Of a stretch of 31,961 nt of DNA, positions 12,976-22,478 are shown one piece after another (position 1 is the stretch's first letter; the number at the start of each line of letters is the position of its first letter). The translations under genes were made by a program, and so were the position numbers. Under the pieces are notes generated by a model that ran no database searches, had not been told where the DNA came from, and saw only the letters and a program-made list of their open reading frames with translations. Source of the stretch: a virus. The stretch is taken from IMG/VR virus record IMGVR_UViG_3300048930_000441, positions 1 to 31,961 of that record. The stretch is one strand, 5' to 3'.

Positions 12976-15752
12976 TGGTCGCCATCCGCCAGCTGCTGAC
13001 CGACTTCACGGGTGGTGAGGTCAGTCCCCGTGTCAGCACCCGGGCGGACCTTGCCCGTTACGAGAAGTCCTGTGCGTCGGTGCGGAACTTCATCCCGCTG
13101 CAGCAGGGCGGCGTCCTCCTGCGGCGAGGGACGCAGCGCATGGGCGAGGCGCTGGCTTCGGCCGTCTCTCCGGCTCCCGTCACGCTGATCATCCCGTGGA
13201 GAGCGGGCTCCGCTTCCGACCCGGACATCCTCCTCGAGATCGTCGGCAACACGGTCCGGGGCTGGACGAACGACGGCCGCATCGAGACGACGGGCGTTCC
13301 CTACTCGCTGATCCTGCCCATCACCATCACCGCCCGGACCCAGTGGGCGCAGCGGGCGAACATCATCGCCCTGACGGATCCCAGTTACCCGCCGGTCATT
13401 CTCCGCATCGACGGGCTCCGCAACTGGTCGGCCTCCGTTGTTCCGCGTGGAACCTTCCCGCTGCGCGTGTTCGACGACGCCTCGAGCCCGCCGAAGCAGG
13501 ATGCCGAGTACGAAGTGACCTTCACGGGCTTCGTCACCGGCTACACCTATCGGGTCTTCGTCGGCGGGAAGGGCGTGAACTTCGACCCCGACAAGAACAT
13601 CGACGCCTCGCGGAAGGTGACGTACCTGGCCTCCAACACCGCCGAGAACGTCAAGCGGATGAAGGCGGCCATCGTCCAGAGCCCGCTGATCCCGAATCCC
13701 GACGAGGTGACCGTCTCCTACGTCTCGGGCACGACGTACCGGGTGGAGTTCTCGGGCTCGGTGGGCGGCATCGACTTCTCGGTGGAGACGGCCGAGGACG
13801 GCACCCGGCAGGTTGGCATCGTCACGAACTCGGACGGCCGGACCGGCGCGGAACCGGCGTGGAGCTATCCCACGGTGGTGCTGTACTCGGGCACCTACTA
13901 CCAGTGCATCAAGGCGCACATCTCGACCGCCTCGCCCAACCCGTCGGCCGACACCACGAACTGGCTGCCACTGACGGCGGCGCCGGCGTGGGAGAGCCTG
14001 CAGCCCTCGGCAACGTGGAGCGGCGCCGGGGTGTCCTACGGGCTCGGGAACCGGGGCTTCCCGCGGGCCTGTGCCTTCCACCAGCAGCGGCTCTTCCTCG
14101 GTGGCACGCCCACGCTCCCGCAGACCTTCTGGGGCTCGGCCATTGGGTCTCCCACCAACTTCAAGCTGGGCGCCGAATCGGACGAGGCCCTGAGCGTCGA
14201 CATCGACGCCCAGGATGCCCCCGCCATCCGGTGGATGACGAGCCAGCAGGGCCTGCTCATCGGCACCTCGGCTGGCGTCTGGCGGGCGGATGCCGAAATC
14301 ACGCTGTCGCCGACGGACGTGCAGCTGACCATGTTCTCGGCCGACCGGACGGCGGAGCGGCTGCCGCAGGTGGTCGGGAACGAGGTGGTCTTCATCAGTC
14401 AGGACCGCACGCAGCTGCTCGCCTTCCGGCGCAATGAGCAGGTGGGACCGTACGAGACGACCGACCTGTCGGCGTTGGCGGAACACCTCGGCCGCTACCG
14501 GCTCGAGCGGGTCGTCTACTGCCGGCAGCCGCAGCCCATCGTCTACGTCCAGACCGACGAGCCCGGGCTCTTGCTGGCCATCAGCTACAACCGCCAGTAC
14601 GACATGACGGCCTTCGCCCGCATCGTCATCGACGGGCACATCGACGCCATCGCTTCGGCCTTCGACGAGGACGACGGCGACGTGCTGTGGCTGTGCGTGC
14701 GGCGGGGCGACCGGGCGAGCATCGAGCGCATGGCCTATCCGGCGACGGACCCACCGACTGCCGTGCCCTCGACCACGGCCACGGTGCACCTCGACGGCTG
14801 GGTGACCGGGACGGCGGCGGCTGGGCATGTGGGCGGGCTCCGGCATCTGCTCGGCAAGACCGTCACCGTCCTGAACTCGGACGGCTCCGTGCAGGGCTCC
14901 GGCGTGGTGGCCTTGGGAGGGCCGGAGACGGAGAGCAGCCTGACCGTCACGAACCCGGGCTGGGAAACGGGCGACCTCACCGGCTGGACCGTCACCGGCT
15001 CGACGGCCGTGGCCTCCACGGACTTCGCCCGCACCGGGACGTACTCGCTCAGGATCACGGGAGGGATCGGGCAGATCGTCAACGTCAGGTCTGCGAACAT
15101 CGCCGTGACGGCCGGCCGGACGGTCCGGGCCCGCTGCTACTGGCGGGGCGACACGGGCGACGCCGGCTTCGTGCCCATCGTCATCGAGTTCTACGACGGC
15201 TCCGCGAACCTGCTGGCCTTCTACTCGTCGGCCACGCCCTCCGGCAACACCTCCACCTGGACCGTCGTGGAACTGACCGCCACCGTCCCGGCGGGGGCGG
15301 TGAACATGAAGATCGGCCCGACGGTGCAGAACTACAGCGCCACCATCCCGGTGCTGTACGTCGACGACGTGCAAGCGTTCGACGTGATCCCGACGGATGG
15401 GCGGGTCGCAGCCACTGGCTCCAACCTGACCATCGGCGTGCCGTTCCTCGGCTACCTCGAGACGCTGGAGCCCGTGGGCGGGAATCCCGCCGGGCCGTCG
15501 TTCGGGAACAAGAAGCGCTGGCCGGACGCCATCGTGAAGCTCTACCAGTCCGCGCTCCCGAAGATCAACGGCAACCGCCCGTCCGACTACTCGCAGGCGG
15601 GTGGCGCCTACCGGGCGAATCCCGGGACTCTCAGGACGGGCGAGTACGAAGTGACGGCCGCGGGCTGGAACTCCGGGCGGATCGTCATCGAGCAGGACCT
15701 CCCACACCGGACGGAAGTGATCGCCGTGTATGGCGAGATGAAGGTGAACTGA
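12975..15752 (+). CDS. Tail tubular protein B-like nozzle with inserted carbohydrate-binding-like modules
   Basis: 925 residues from ATG 12975; the frame further upstream (to 12813) is a shadow of the previous gene. The N-terminus QLLTDFTGGEVSPRV and SCASVRNFIPLQQGGVLLRRGTQ, then FHQQRLFLGG and IGTSAGVWRA, are the marks of the T7 gp12-like nozzle. T7 gp12 is about 794 residues, so this one is longer. Two insertions explain it: about 291-337, WSYPTVVLYSGTYYQC ... NWLPL, like a type 3 chitin-binding module; and about 655-803, NPGWETGDLTGWTVTGS ... VLYVDDVQAF, like a CBM4/9 jelly roll. They may bind surface sugars. The stop overlaps the next ATG. Confidence 0.85.
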   Translation: MVAIRQLLTDFTGGEVSPRVSTRADLARYEKSCASVRNFIPLQQGGVLLRRGTQRMGEALASAVSPAPVTLIIPWRAGSASDPDILLEIVGNTVRGWTNDGRIETTGVPYSLILPITITARTQWAQRANIIALTDPSYPPVILRIDGLRNWSASVVPRGTFPLRVFDDASSPPKQDAEYEVTFTGFVTGYTYRVFVGGKGVNFDPDKNIDASRKVTYLASNTAENVKRMKAAIVQSPLIPNPDEVTVSYVSGTTYRVEFSGSVGGIDFSVETAEDGTRQVGIVTNSDGRTGAEPAWSYPTVVLYSGTYYQCIKAHISTASPNPSADTTNWLPLTAAPAWESLQPSATWSGAGVSYGLGNRGFPRACAFHQQRLFLGGTPTLPQTFWGSAIGSPTNFKLGAESDEALSVDIDAQDAPAIRWMTSQQGLLIGTSAGVWRADAEITLSPTDVQLTMFSADRTAERLPQVVGNEVVFISQDRTQLLAFRRNEQVGPYETTDLSALAEHLGRYRLERVVYCRQPQPIVYVQTDEPGLLLAISYNRQYDMTAFARIVIDGHIDAIASAFDEDDGDVLWLCVRRGDRASIERMAYPATDPPTAVPSTTATVHLDGWVTGTAAAGHVGGLRHLLGKTVTVLNSDGSVQGSGVVALGGPETESSLTVTNPGWETGDLTGWTVTGSTAVASTDFARTGTYSLRITGGIGQIVNVRSANIAVTAGRTVRARCYWRGDTGDAGFVPIVIEFYDGSANLLAFYSSATPSGNTSTWTVVELTATVPAGAVNMKIGPTVQNYSATIPVLYVDDVQAFDVIPTDGRVAATGSNLTIGVPFLGYLETLEPVGGNPAGPSFGNKKRWPDAIVKLYQSALPKINGNRPSDYSQAGGAYRANPGTLRTGEYEVTAAGWNSGRIVIEQDLPHRTEVIAVYGEMKVN

Positions 15753-16198
15753 TGGTTGATCCGTTCTCAGCAGCAGCAGCCGGCGCGTCCCTCGTCAGCG
15801 GCATCGCGTCGGCCTTCGGCGGGAAGTCCGGCAGCAAGGCGGCGAAGAAGGCCGCCGAGGAAGCCGCCCGGCAGGAGAAGGTCGTCACGGCCGAGCGCAT
15901 CCGGCAGCTGCAGCAGGAGGAGCGTTCCCTTGCCGGCCAGACCCGGGCGCGCTCTGCGGGAGCGGGTGCCGTGATCGGCTCTGGCTCGGTCCTGCAGGTA
16001 CTCGCCGAGCAGGCCAGCGAGTTCGCCCGCGAGCGGCGGATCGTCAAGCAGGCCGGCGCCTCCCGGGCGCGGGCCGCGCTGGATCAGGGCAACGCCGTCG
16101 CCAATCAGGCCTTCTACGGCGGCCTCGGCAACCTGTTCGCCGGGCTGGGTCAGGCGGCGGGCACGGCCTACAACGCCGGCTGGTTCACGAAGAAGTAG
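15752..16198 (+). CDS. Internal virion protein (T7 gp14-like)
   Basis: 148 residues from ATG 15752 (TGATG overlap). It opens with an Ala/Gly-rich apolar segment (FSAAAAGASLVSGIASAFGG), then a long charged helix (KKAAEEAARQEKVVTAERIRQLQQEE) and a Gly-rich apolar end (YGGLGNLFAGLGQAAG). This is the profile and position of the smallest ejection protein of T7-like phages, which enters the host envelope ahead of the DNA. Sequence identity across this family is low, so the call leans on order: tube B, then gp14-, gp15- and gp16-like proteins. Confidence 0.75.
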   Translation: MVDPFSAAAAGASLVSGIASAFGGKSGSKAAKKAAEEAARQEKVVTAERIRQLQQEERSLAGQTRARSAGAGAVIGSGSVLQVLAEQASEFARERRIVKQAGASRARAALDQGNAVANQAFYGGLGNLFAGLGQAAGTAYNAGWFTKK

Positions 16199-16201
16199 CT
16201 G

Positions 16202-18220
16202 ATGGATCTCCCGCGCTACCAGAACCGCACGCTCCCGCAGGTCGCGGCCCTCTCGCCGGGGCAGGCGGCTGCCGGGGCCATGGCGGCGTCCGAAGCTCTC
16301 GCCAAGGGCCTCGACGTGACGGCGCAGGTGGGCGGGCTGATTGCGCGGGCGGAGTCGGAGATGGCGGCGGATGCCGACATTGCCGAAGCCCGGGTCCGGG
16401 TGCGGGAGTTCCTGGCGGACCCGAAGTGGGAGCAGCCGGAGATCGACGGCAAGCCCACGGACGAGGTGCTGACGACCGAGTGGCAGAAGCGCGAGCAGGA
16501 ACTGGAAAAGCTCGGCCAGCGCATCCGCTGGCGGGACACGCGCAGCCGGTTCGATGCGGTCAAGCGGCAGATCATCGAGGCGGGCCGCACGGAAGTGGCG
16601 GGCGCCGCCAACCGCGTGAAGGTGGAGCGCGGGCGCGCCATGACCTTCGAGGCCGCCGACAAGGAGGCCCAGCTGGGCAACTGGTCCGGCGTGGCCGGCA
16701 CGCTCGACCGCGCCCACGAGTCCGGGCTGGTCACTGCGGCGGAACGGCTGCAGGGCCGCGAGCGGTACGCGTCGATCATGACCGACGCCCTCATCGACCA
16801 GGACCCGCGGGCGGTCATCGAGGGCCTGCAGAAAGAGCCCGGCGCGTCCGGTAACCCGGTCATCGACTCCCTGTCGGCCTCTGGCCGCAATGTGGCGCTG
16901 AATCGTGCACAGGCCGAGGTGCGGCGGATCGAGGCGGAAGCGCGCGCCAGAGAGGCCGAGCGGCGGGCTGCCGAGGCGGCGCGGGCGGTGTCGCTGCGGG
17001 AGGCGATGGCCGACGCGACCATGCAGTACTCCATGGGCTTCGGCCTGCCGGAGAACTACGGCGACCTGCGGGCGGCCATTGCCACGCTGCCGGACGATCC
17101 GGTGAAGGCGCGGCTGCTGCGGCAGGACGCAGTGCTCTCCACGCTCGACCAGTCGGGCTTCCTGCAGATGAACCCGACGCAGCAGCAGGCGGCCATCGTC
17201 GGCCTCGAGGCGCAGCTGCAGCAGGGTGCGAACCCGGCGGCCATCGAGATGCTGAAGATGGCGCGGGGGATCCAGACCGAAGCGGAGCGCATGGTGAAGG
17301 ACGATCCCTTCGCCTTTGCGGCCCGACGCGGCGTGGTGAAGCTGCCGCCGCCGTCTGGCGACCCGGCCGCAGACCTGAAGGCCCGGGCGGAAGCCGGCCG
17401 GCAGGCCTCGGCCTACTTGGGCAAGGACGTGCCGGGCTTCACGGCGCCGGAGCTTGCGACCATCGCCGAGAATTACCAGCAGGCGCCGGTCGATGGCCGG
17501 CTCGCGCTGCTGGCGTCGGTGGTGGACAGCCACGGGCAGGAGCGGGCCTCGGTCGTCTTCGAGGCGCTGGACAAGCAGGGCCACGCCGGGATGGCGTTTG
17601 CCGGCGCTCTGGCGATGGACTCGCCCGAGGCGGCGCGGCTCGTCATCAAGGGCCAGAAGGCACTGCAGGAGGGCGGCAAGCCCGTCGAGGCGCTGAAGGC
17701 CAAGGCCATCGACTACAAGGAGGCGCTGCTGCCGATCCTCGGCGATGCCTACGGCCTCGGGACGGCGGCCCGCAACACCGTCGAGCAGTCCATCCTCGCC
17801 GCCTACGTCGCGCAGTCCATGGAGGCGGGCGACACGTCGGGCGAGATCGACGAGGACCGGCTGAAGCGCGCCGCGGAGGCCGTCACGGGCGGCGTGGTCG
17901 AGTTCCAGGGCCACCGCATGCCCGCCCCCCGGCGCGGTGTCACGCAGGGCCAGTTCAACGACTGGGCGCGGGCCTTGGGCCCGGCCGACTTCCAGGGTGT
18001 CGCGGGCATCACGCCGGAGCAGGCCTACGCACTGTGGAAGCGCAGCGGCCGGCTGGATGCCGTCGGACCGAATCAGTTGGTGCCGGTGGTGCCGGCGGCG
18101 GGCGGCGGCGAACTGTTCCTGCGCCGGGAGGATGGCAACCCGCTCACGCTGTCCTATGACGGCCGGCAGCCAGTGTTCGGCAGCGACCTCGCGGACGTGC
18201 CGGCGAGGGCGTGGCGATGA
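16202..18220 (+). CDS. Internal virion protein (T7 gp15-like)
   Basis: 672 residues from ATG 16202, three bases after the previous stop. Mostly helical with many Ala, Glu and Arg residues and long repeats of helical hairpins (EARAREAERRAAEAARA); no membrane segment. T7 gp15 is about 747 residues and similarly helical. It would belong to the internal core stacked on the portal and form the channel through the periplasm during ejection. The C-terminal region has a VPVVPAAGGGELFLRRED stretch of beta character. It overlaps the next gene through ATGA. Confidence 0.75.
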   Translation: MDLPRYQNRTLPQVAALSPGQAAAGAMAASEALAKGLDVTAQVGGLIARAESEMAADADIAEARVRVREFLADPKWEQPEIDGKPTDEVLTTEWQKREQELEKLGQRIRWRDTRSRFDAVKRQIIEAGRTEVAGAANRVKVERGRAMTFEAADKEAQLGNWSGVAGTLDRAHESGLVTAAERLQGRERYASIMTDALIDQDPRAVIEGLQKEPGASGNPVIDSLSASGRNVALNRAQAEVRRIEAEARAREAERRAAEAARAVSLREAMADATMQYSMGFGLPENYGDLRAAIATLPDDPVKARLLRQDAVLSTLDQSGFLQMNPTQQQAAIVGLEAQLQQGANPAAIEMLKMARGIQTEAERMVKDDPFAFAARRGVVKLPPPSGDPAADLKARAEAGRQASAYLGKDVPGFTAPELATIAENYQQAPVDGRLALLASVVDSHGQERASVVFEALDKQGHAGMAFAGALAMDSPEAARLVIKGQKALQEGGKPVEALKAKAIDYKEALLPILGDAYGLGTAARNTVEQSILAAYVAQSMEAGDTSGEIDEDRLKRAAEAVTGGVVEFQGHRMPAPRRGVTQGQFNDWARALGPADFQGVAGITPEQAYALWKRSGRLDAVGPNQLVPVVPAAGGGELFLRREDGNPLTLSYDGRQPVFGSDLADVPARAWR

Positions 18221-20073
18221 CCAGCCTCTACAGCGCCCAGTACAAGAACCGCCTGCAGGACTCTGGCGTGCAGCCGCTGGAGTCCGTCGACCAGACGCCG
18301 GCCACGTTCGGCGAGGGCGTGGCGGCGGCGTTCCGCTATGCCCGGGACGAGGGCCTGACCATCTCCCAGTGGCGGGCGTGGGATCCGTACTACGACGCCC
18401 GGGACCAGGCCTACAAGGAACTGACTGGCGAGGACTCGGCGGCAACCTACTGGACCCAGCAGGAGCCGTGGTATCCCGAGGCGCGGGACATGGCGCGGAC
18501 GGGCGAGATCAGCCTCGACGGCGAGGAACTGGCCCTGAAGTCGCCGCGGGCGCAGGCCTTGGCCGCCAACGTCTCCCCGGTCTACCTGCGCTCCATCGCC
18601 AAGCGCGAGGCCCTGCACCGGCTCTACCCGGACCGGATCCTCTCGGACGAGCAGATCGCCGAGAAGGTGAAGGCGGACCTGAAGGTGCGGCGCGAGGCCA
18701 ATCAGCGCGTCATGGCCCGCGCCGACAGCACTGCGGCGGAACTGGTGGGCACGGCCGCGGGCCTCGTTACGGACCCGCTGGTACTCGCCACGCTCCCGCT
18801 GGGCCCTGAGTGGCAGGGCGGGAAGATGCTCATGAACGTCCTCCGTGGGGCCGGTGGCGAGTTCGTCATCGGCGCCGGCACGGAAGCGGTCATCCAGGCA
18901 TCGGTGTACGACTTCAAGCGGGCCATCGAAAGCCCGTACACGAAGGCGGAAGCGGTCCTGAACGTGCTGGCGGCCGGCCTCGGCGGGGCCGTCCTGCGCG
19001 GCACCGGGAGCGTCGCCATCGACGCCGCCACGGCGCTGCGGCGGGCGCTGGACACGTCCGGGGCCGCCCGGCTGCTGGCCGAGGCCGGTGTAGACCCATC
19101 CCTCGCCGCCCGGATCGCGGACGAACTGGTGACCCGGGAAGCCACCCGGCCCATGGGCATGGATCCCATCGCCCACAGCGACGCCATCGACCGGGCCGTT
19201 ACGCAGGTGGGCGAGGGCCGGATTGCCGACCCGCCGGCCGATCCTGCGGCAGTGGCCCGGGTGGCCGAGGATGCAGCGACGCGGGCCGAGGCCAGTCAGT
19301 TCCTCGACGCCCGGGTGGCCGAACTCCTGCCCATCGCCGGCAACCGCCTCGAGCGCGGCGCCCGGCTGGAACTGGTGGGCGCCATCAAGCGCGCCGAGTT
19401 CGACGCGGAGCGGGCGGCCTCCGAGGCCCGGCTGCGGGAGATCACGGACGAGATCAAGGCGAGCGGCGTCACCGGCCGGAAGGCCAAGGCGGCCGCCACC
19501 AAGCAGCAGGCCGCCGAGGTGCAGAAGCTGCGGGATGACGTGGAGCAGCTGCAGCGCCGGCTGGCCAAGGACGACGAGGCCCGGGCCGCAGAGGCGGAAG
19601 TCTCGCGCATCGAGCAGGGCCGGGCGGATCCCGTGAAGACGGCGACCCGCTACGGCTTCGAGGATCCGCGGCCACTGCGCAACGCCATCCGGGAAGCGGT
19701 GGACGCCGTGCGCCAGAGCGAGCCGGACATGGAGCGGTCGGCCGCCGTGAACCTGGCGGAACGCGTGGCCGCTGAGCCGCCGCCCAAGCCGAAGGTGGAC
19801 AAGGGCGCCGTCCCGGAGACGCTGCGGGCAGAGCCGGCCAGAGCGGAGGCAGAGCCTGCCCGGCCGGAGCCCGCCAAGGCGGAAGCCGCGCCAGAGCCCG
19901 TCCGGCCTGTCCTGCGCGCCGTTGAGCAGCTGCCCGACGTGCCGGTAGCCATCGCGGAACGGGCCGACGGAAGCCTCGAGGCGAAGCCTGTGCGCGAGCT
20001 GATCGCGGAACTCGACGACGAACTGCGGGCCATCGACCAGCTCGAGGCCTGCGTGCTGAAGGAGGCCGCGTAA
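18217..20073 (+). CDS. Internal virion core protein, first large gp16-like ORF
   Basis: 618 residues from ATG 18217; GTG 18211, two codons earlier, is less likely because the ATG overlaps the previous TGA. A soluble N-terminal part (to about 165) is followed by an apolar Gly/Ala-rich zone at about 168-275 (ELVGTAAGLVTDPLVLATLPL, VLNVLAAGLGGAVL) that could insert into membrane, then charged coiled coil at about 395-470, and a low-complexity Pro/Ala/Glu linker at about 540-575. No lytic transglycosylase motif is seen. Together with the next ORF it may do the work of T7 gp16, split in two. That division is inference. Confidence 0.68.
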   Translation: MTSLYSAQYKNRLQDSGVQPLESVDQTPATFGEGVAAAFRYARDEGLTISQWRAWDPYYDARDQAYKELTGEDSAATYWTQQEPWYPEARDMARTGEISLDGEELALKSPRAQALAANVSPVYLRSIAKREALHRLYPDRILSDEQIAEKVKADLKVRREANQRVMARADSTAAELVGTAAGLVTDPLVLATLPLGPEWQGGKMLMNVLRGAGGEFVIGAGTEAVIQASVYDFKRAIESPYTKAEAVLNVLAAGLGGAVLRGTGSVAIDAATALRRALDTSGAARLLAEAGVDPSLAARIADELVTREATRPMGMDPIAHSDAIDRAVTQVGEGRIADPPADPAAVARVAEDAATRAEASQFLDARVAELLPIAGNRLERGARLELVGAIKRAEFDAERAASEARLREITDEIKASGVTGRKAKAAATKQQAAEVQKLRDDVEQLQRRLAKDDEARAAEAEVSRIEQGRADPVKTATRYGFEDPRPLRNAIREAVDAVRQSEPDMERSAAVNLAERVAAEPPPKPKVDKGAVPETLRAEPARAEAEPARPEPAKAEAAPEPVRPVLRAVEQLPDVPVAIAERADGSLEAKPVRELIAELDDELRAIDQLEACVLKEAA

Positions 20074-22466
20074 TGGCCGCCTCCGTCGCCGCCTGCGTGA
20101 ATCGGCTGCTACAGGCCGGCGTCATCAACCCGGCGCAGGCGCAGAACCTGCTGAACCAGCAGCAGGCCGCCGTGCAGGCGGGCGTCCCGAATCCCGCGCA
20201 GACGGTCATCACGAACGCCCGGCAGGCGCTGGCCCGGCAGAAGTATCTGGCCGCCCTGCAGGCGCAGGTGATCGGCGGGCTGTTGCAGCGGGCCGACGCC
20301 CACCCGACGAGCTATGCCCGCGGCGTCATGGCGATCCTCGCCCGGGATGTGACCGGCAAGGCCAAGGGCACGAACGTCGACCAGCGGCGCGTGGCGGTGC
20401 TGCGGCAGTTCACCGGGCCCATCGCGGAAGCCCTCTCGAGGATGCGGCTGACCCGTCTCGGGCTCCATCAGGACCGGGCGCTGGTCGATGACGTGGTACG
20501 GGAACTGTTCGGGCGTTCCACGGGGAACGCTGACGCGGCGCGGTTCGCCAAGAGCATGGCCGACGTGTTCGAGGCCGCCCGGGTGCGGTTCAACAACGCC
20601 GGCGGCGACATCCCGAAGCGGGCCGACTGGGGCATGCCGCAGGCCCACGATGCCCGGCGCGTGGCCAAGGCGGGGCTCGCGGAGTGGAAGGCCTTCATCC
20701 TCCCGCGGCTCGACCCGCAGAAGATGGTCAACGCGCAGGGCCTGCCGATGACGCCGGCCGAACTGAACCAGGCCGTCGACGAGGCCTTCCAGACCATCAG
20801 CACGAACGGGCTCAACAAGATCACGCCGGGGCAGGTGGGCGGGACGAAGCTCGCCAACCGCCACCAGGATCACCGCTTCTTCGTCTTCAAGGACGCGGAT
20901 GCGTGGCTGGAGTACGACCAGCGCTTCGGCGGCGGCAATCCATTCTTCACGATGATGAACCATCTGGAGAACATGGCCGGCGACATTGCGCTCCTTGAGG
21001 TGATGGGGCCCAACCCGACGCAGGCCTACCGGGTGCTCCGTGACACGGCCCGGCAGAAGGGCGTGGAGGGTAACGACCTCATGGGCATCGACGCCCGGTG
21101 GGCGGTGGTGTCGGGCGTGAACGATCAGGCCACGCTGCCGCTGGCGTGGGTCGAGGGATTGCAGGGCCTGCGCAACGTCCTGACCGCCGCCCGGCTGGGC
21201 AGCGCGGTGCTGTCGGCGGCCTCCGACCTTGCCTTCATGCGGCAGGCGACGGCGTGGAACGGGCTCAACAGCACCCGGGCCATGAAGACGTTCCTCTCGC
21301 TGCTGAATCCCGCCAACGAGGCCGACCGGCTGGCTGCCACCCGGGCGATGCTGACGGCAGAGGCGTGGATGACCCTCGGCGTCCACGGCAACCGCTACGG
21401 CGACGTGAGCGGGACGGGCGTGGCGGCGCGGATGGCGGAAGTGACCATGCGGGCCTCGGGCCTCAACGCGTGGACGGACGCCGCCCAGAAGGCCATCGGC
21501 ATGGAGTGGCTGATGGGCATGGCGGACTCCCGGCTCCTGCAGTGGGCGGACCTCCCGGCCGAGAAGCGCGCCATGCTCGAGGCCGTCGGGATGGAAGAAG
21601 CCGGCTGGGACGTGCTGCGTCACGCGCCGCTGCAGCAGGGTTCCTCTGGCGTGGTGATGTTCGACCTGCCGGGCCTGCTGAACCGCGGGACGCCGGAAGC
21701 GCAGCAGGCGGTGAACCAGGCGCTCGAGGCCATCGAGACGCTGACCCACATGGCGATCCCGTCGCCCGATGCGAATGCCCGGGCGATCAGTGCGCGCTTC
21801 GGCCAGCGCGGGACGTTGACCCGGGAAGTGGCCAACTCGGTCCTGCAGTTCAAGAGCTTTCCCATCGCGGTGGTGCTGTCCCACGTCTACAAGGGCATGC
21901 ACATGGGTTCGGCCGGTGGCGGCGGGACGTACCTCGCCAGCCTCGCCATCGCCAGCACGGTGATGGGCGCGCTCTCGCTGCAGCTGAAGGAGATTGCCAA
22001 GGGCCGGCAGCCGCAGGACATGGACAGCCCGAAGTTCTGGGCGCAGGCCTTCGCGCAGGGCGGCGGCGCCGGCATCTTCGGCGACTTCATCCAGTCGGGT
22101 GTGTTCGGCTCCAACCGCTTCGGGCAGGGCATCGTTTCAACGGCCCTCGGCCCGACGGCCGGGCTGGTCGAGGACGTGGCCAAGCTCACCGCCGGCCAGT
22201 TCGGCGAAGTGCTGGAGGGCAAGGACACGAAGGTGGGCGCGGACTTCGTGCAGGCCGCCAGCCAGTACACGCCGGTCCTCGGGAGCCTCTGGTACACGCG
22301 GCTCGCCTTTGAGCGGTGGGTGCTGAATCAGCTGCAGATGGAAGTAGACCCTGATGCCCGCAGCCGGTGGCGTCAGGAAGCGCGCCGCAAGGAGAAGGAA
22401 ACCGGCGCCCGTTACTGGTGGAAGAAGGGAGAAGCCCTCCCGGAAGCCGCTCCGATTGAGTTCTAG
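20073..22466 (+). CDS. Internal virion core protein, second large ORF
   Basis: 797 residues from ATG 20073 (TAATG overlap). Helical and largely soluble, with a central WVEGLQGLRNVLTAARLGSAVLSAASDLAFM and an apolar C-terminal third (TYLASLAIASTVMGALSLQLKE; GAGIFGDFIQSGVFG). The end of the protein is like the C-terminal part of large podovirus internal core proteins: YTPVLGSLWYTRLAFERWVLNQLQ followed by DPDARSRWRQEARRKEKETGARYWWKKG. It would be ejected with the DNA. No enzymatic motif was seen. The tail of the protein with its WWKKGE ending is shared by many such proteins. Confidence 0.75.
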   Translation: MAASVAACVNRLLQAGVINPAQAQNLLNQQQAAVQAGVPNPAQTVITNARQALARQKYLAALQAQVIGGLLQRADAHPTSYARGVMAILARDVTGKAKGTNVDQRRVAVLRQFTGPIAEALSRMRLTRLGLHQDRALVDDVVRELFGRSTGNADAARFAKSMADVFEAARVRFNNAGGDIPKRADWGMPQAHDARRVAKAGLAEWKAFILPRLDPQKMVNAQGLPMTPAELNQAVDEAFQTISTNGLNKITPGQVGGTKLANRHQDHRFFVFKDADAWLEYDQRFGGGNPFFTMMNHLENMAGDIALLEVMGPNPTQAYRVLRDTARQKGVEGNDLMGIDARWAVVSGVNDQATLPLAWVEGLQGLRNVLTAARLGSAVLSAASDLAFMRQATAWNGLNSTRAMKTFLSLLNPANEADRLAATRAMLTAEAWMTLGVHGNRYGDVSGTGVAARMAEVTMRASGLNAWTDAAQKAIGMEWLMGMADSRLLQWADLPAEKRAMLEAVGMEEAGWDVLRHAPLQQGSSGVVMFDLPGLLNRGTPEAQQAVNQALEAIETLTHMAIPSPDANARAISARFGQRGTLTREVANSVLQFKSFPIAVVLSHVYKGMHMGSAGGGGTYLASLAIASTVMGALSLQLKEIAKGRQPQDMDSPKFWAQAFAQGGGAGIFGDFIQSGVFGSNRFGQGIVSTALGPTAGLVEDVAKLTAGQFGEVLEGKDTKVGADFVQAASQYTPVLGSLWYTRLAFERWVLNQLQMEVDPDARSRWRQEARRKEKETGARYWWKKGEALPEAAPIEF

Positions 22467-22478
22467 AGGAGACCTACC

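Noticed and set aside
12804-15707. Minus-strand frame of 967 codons opposite the tail tubular B-like gene
   Set aside because: Low-complexity Arg/Gly/Val/His composition typical of antisense frames at high G+C; no ribosome binding site or motif.
15767-18445. Minus-strand frame of 892 codons opposite the internal core genes
   Set aside because: It crosses three plus-strand genes with good overlaps and has no recognisable domain.
20109-21902. Minus-strand frame of 597 codons opposite the second core protein
   Set aside because: Same reason: antisense composition, no motif, crosses a supported gene.
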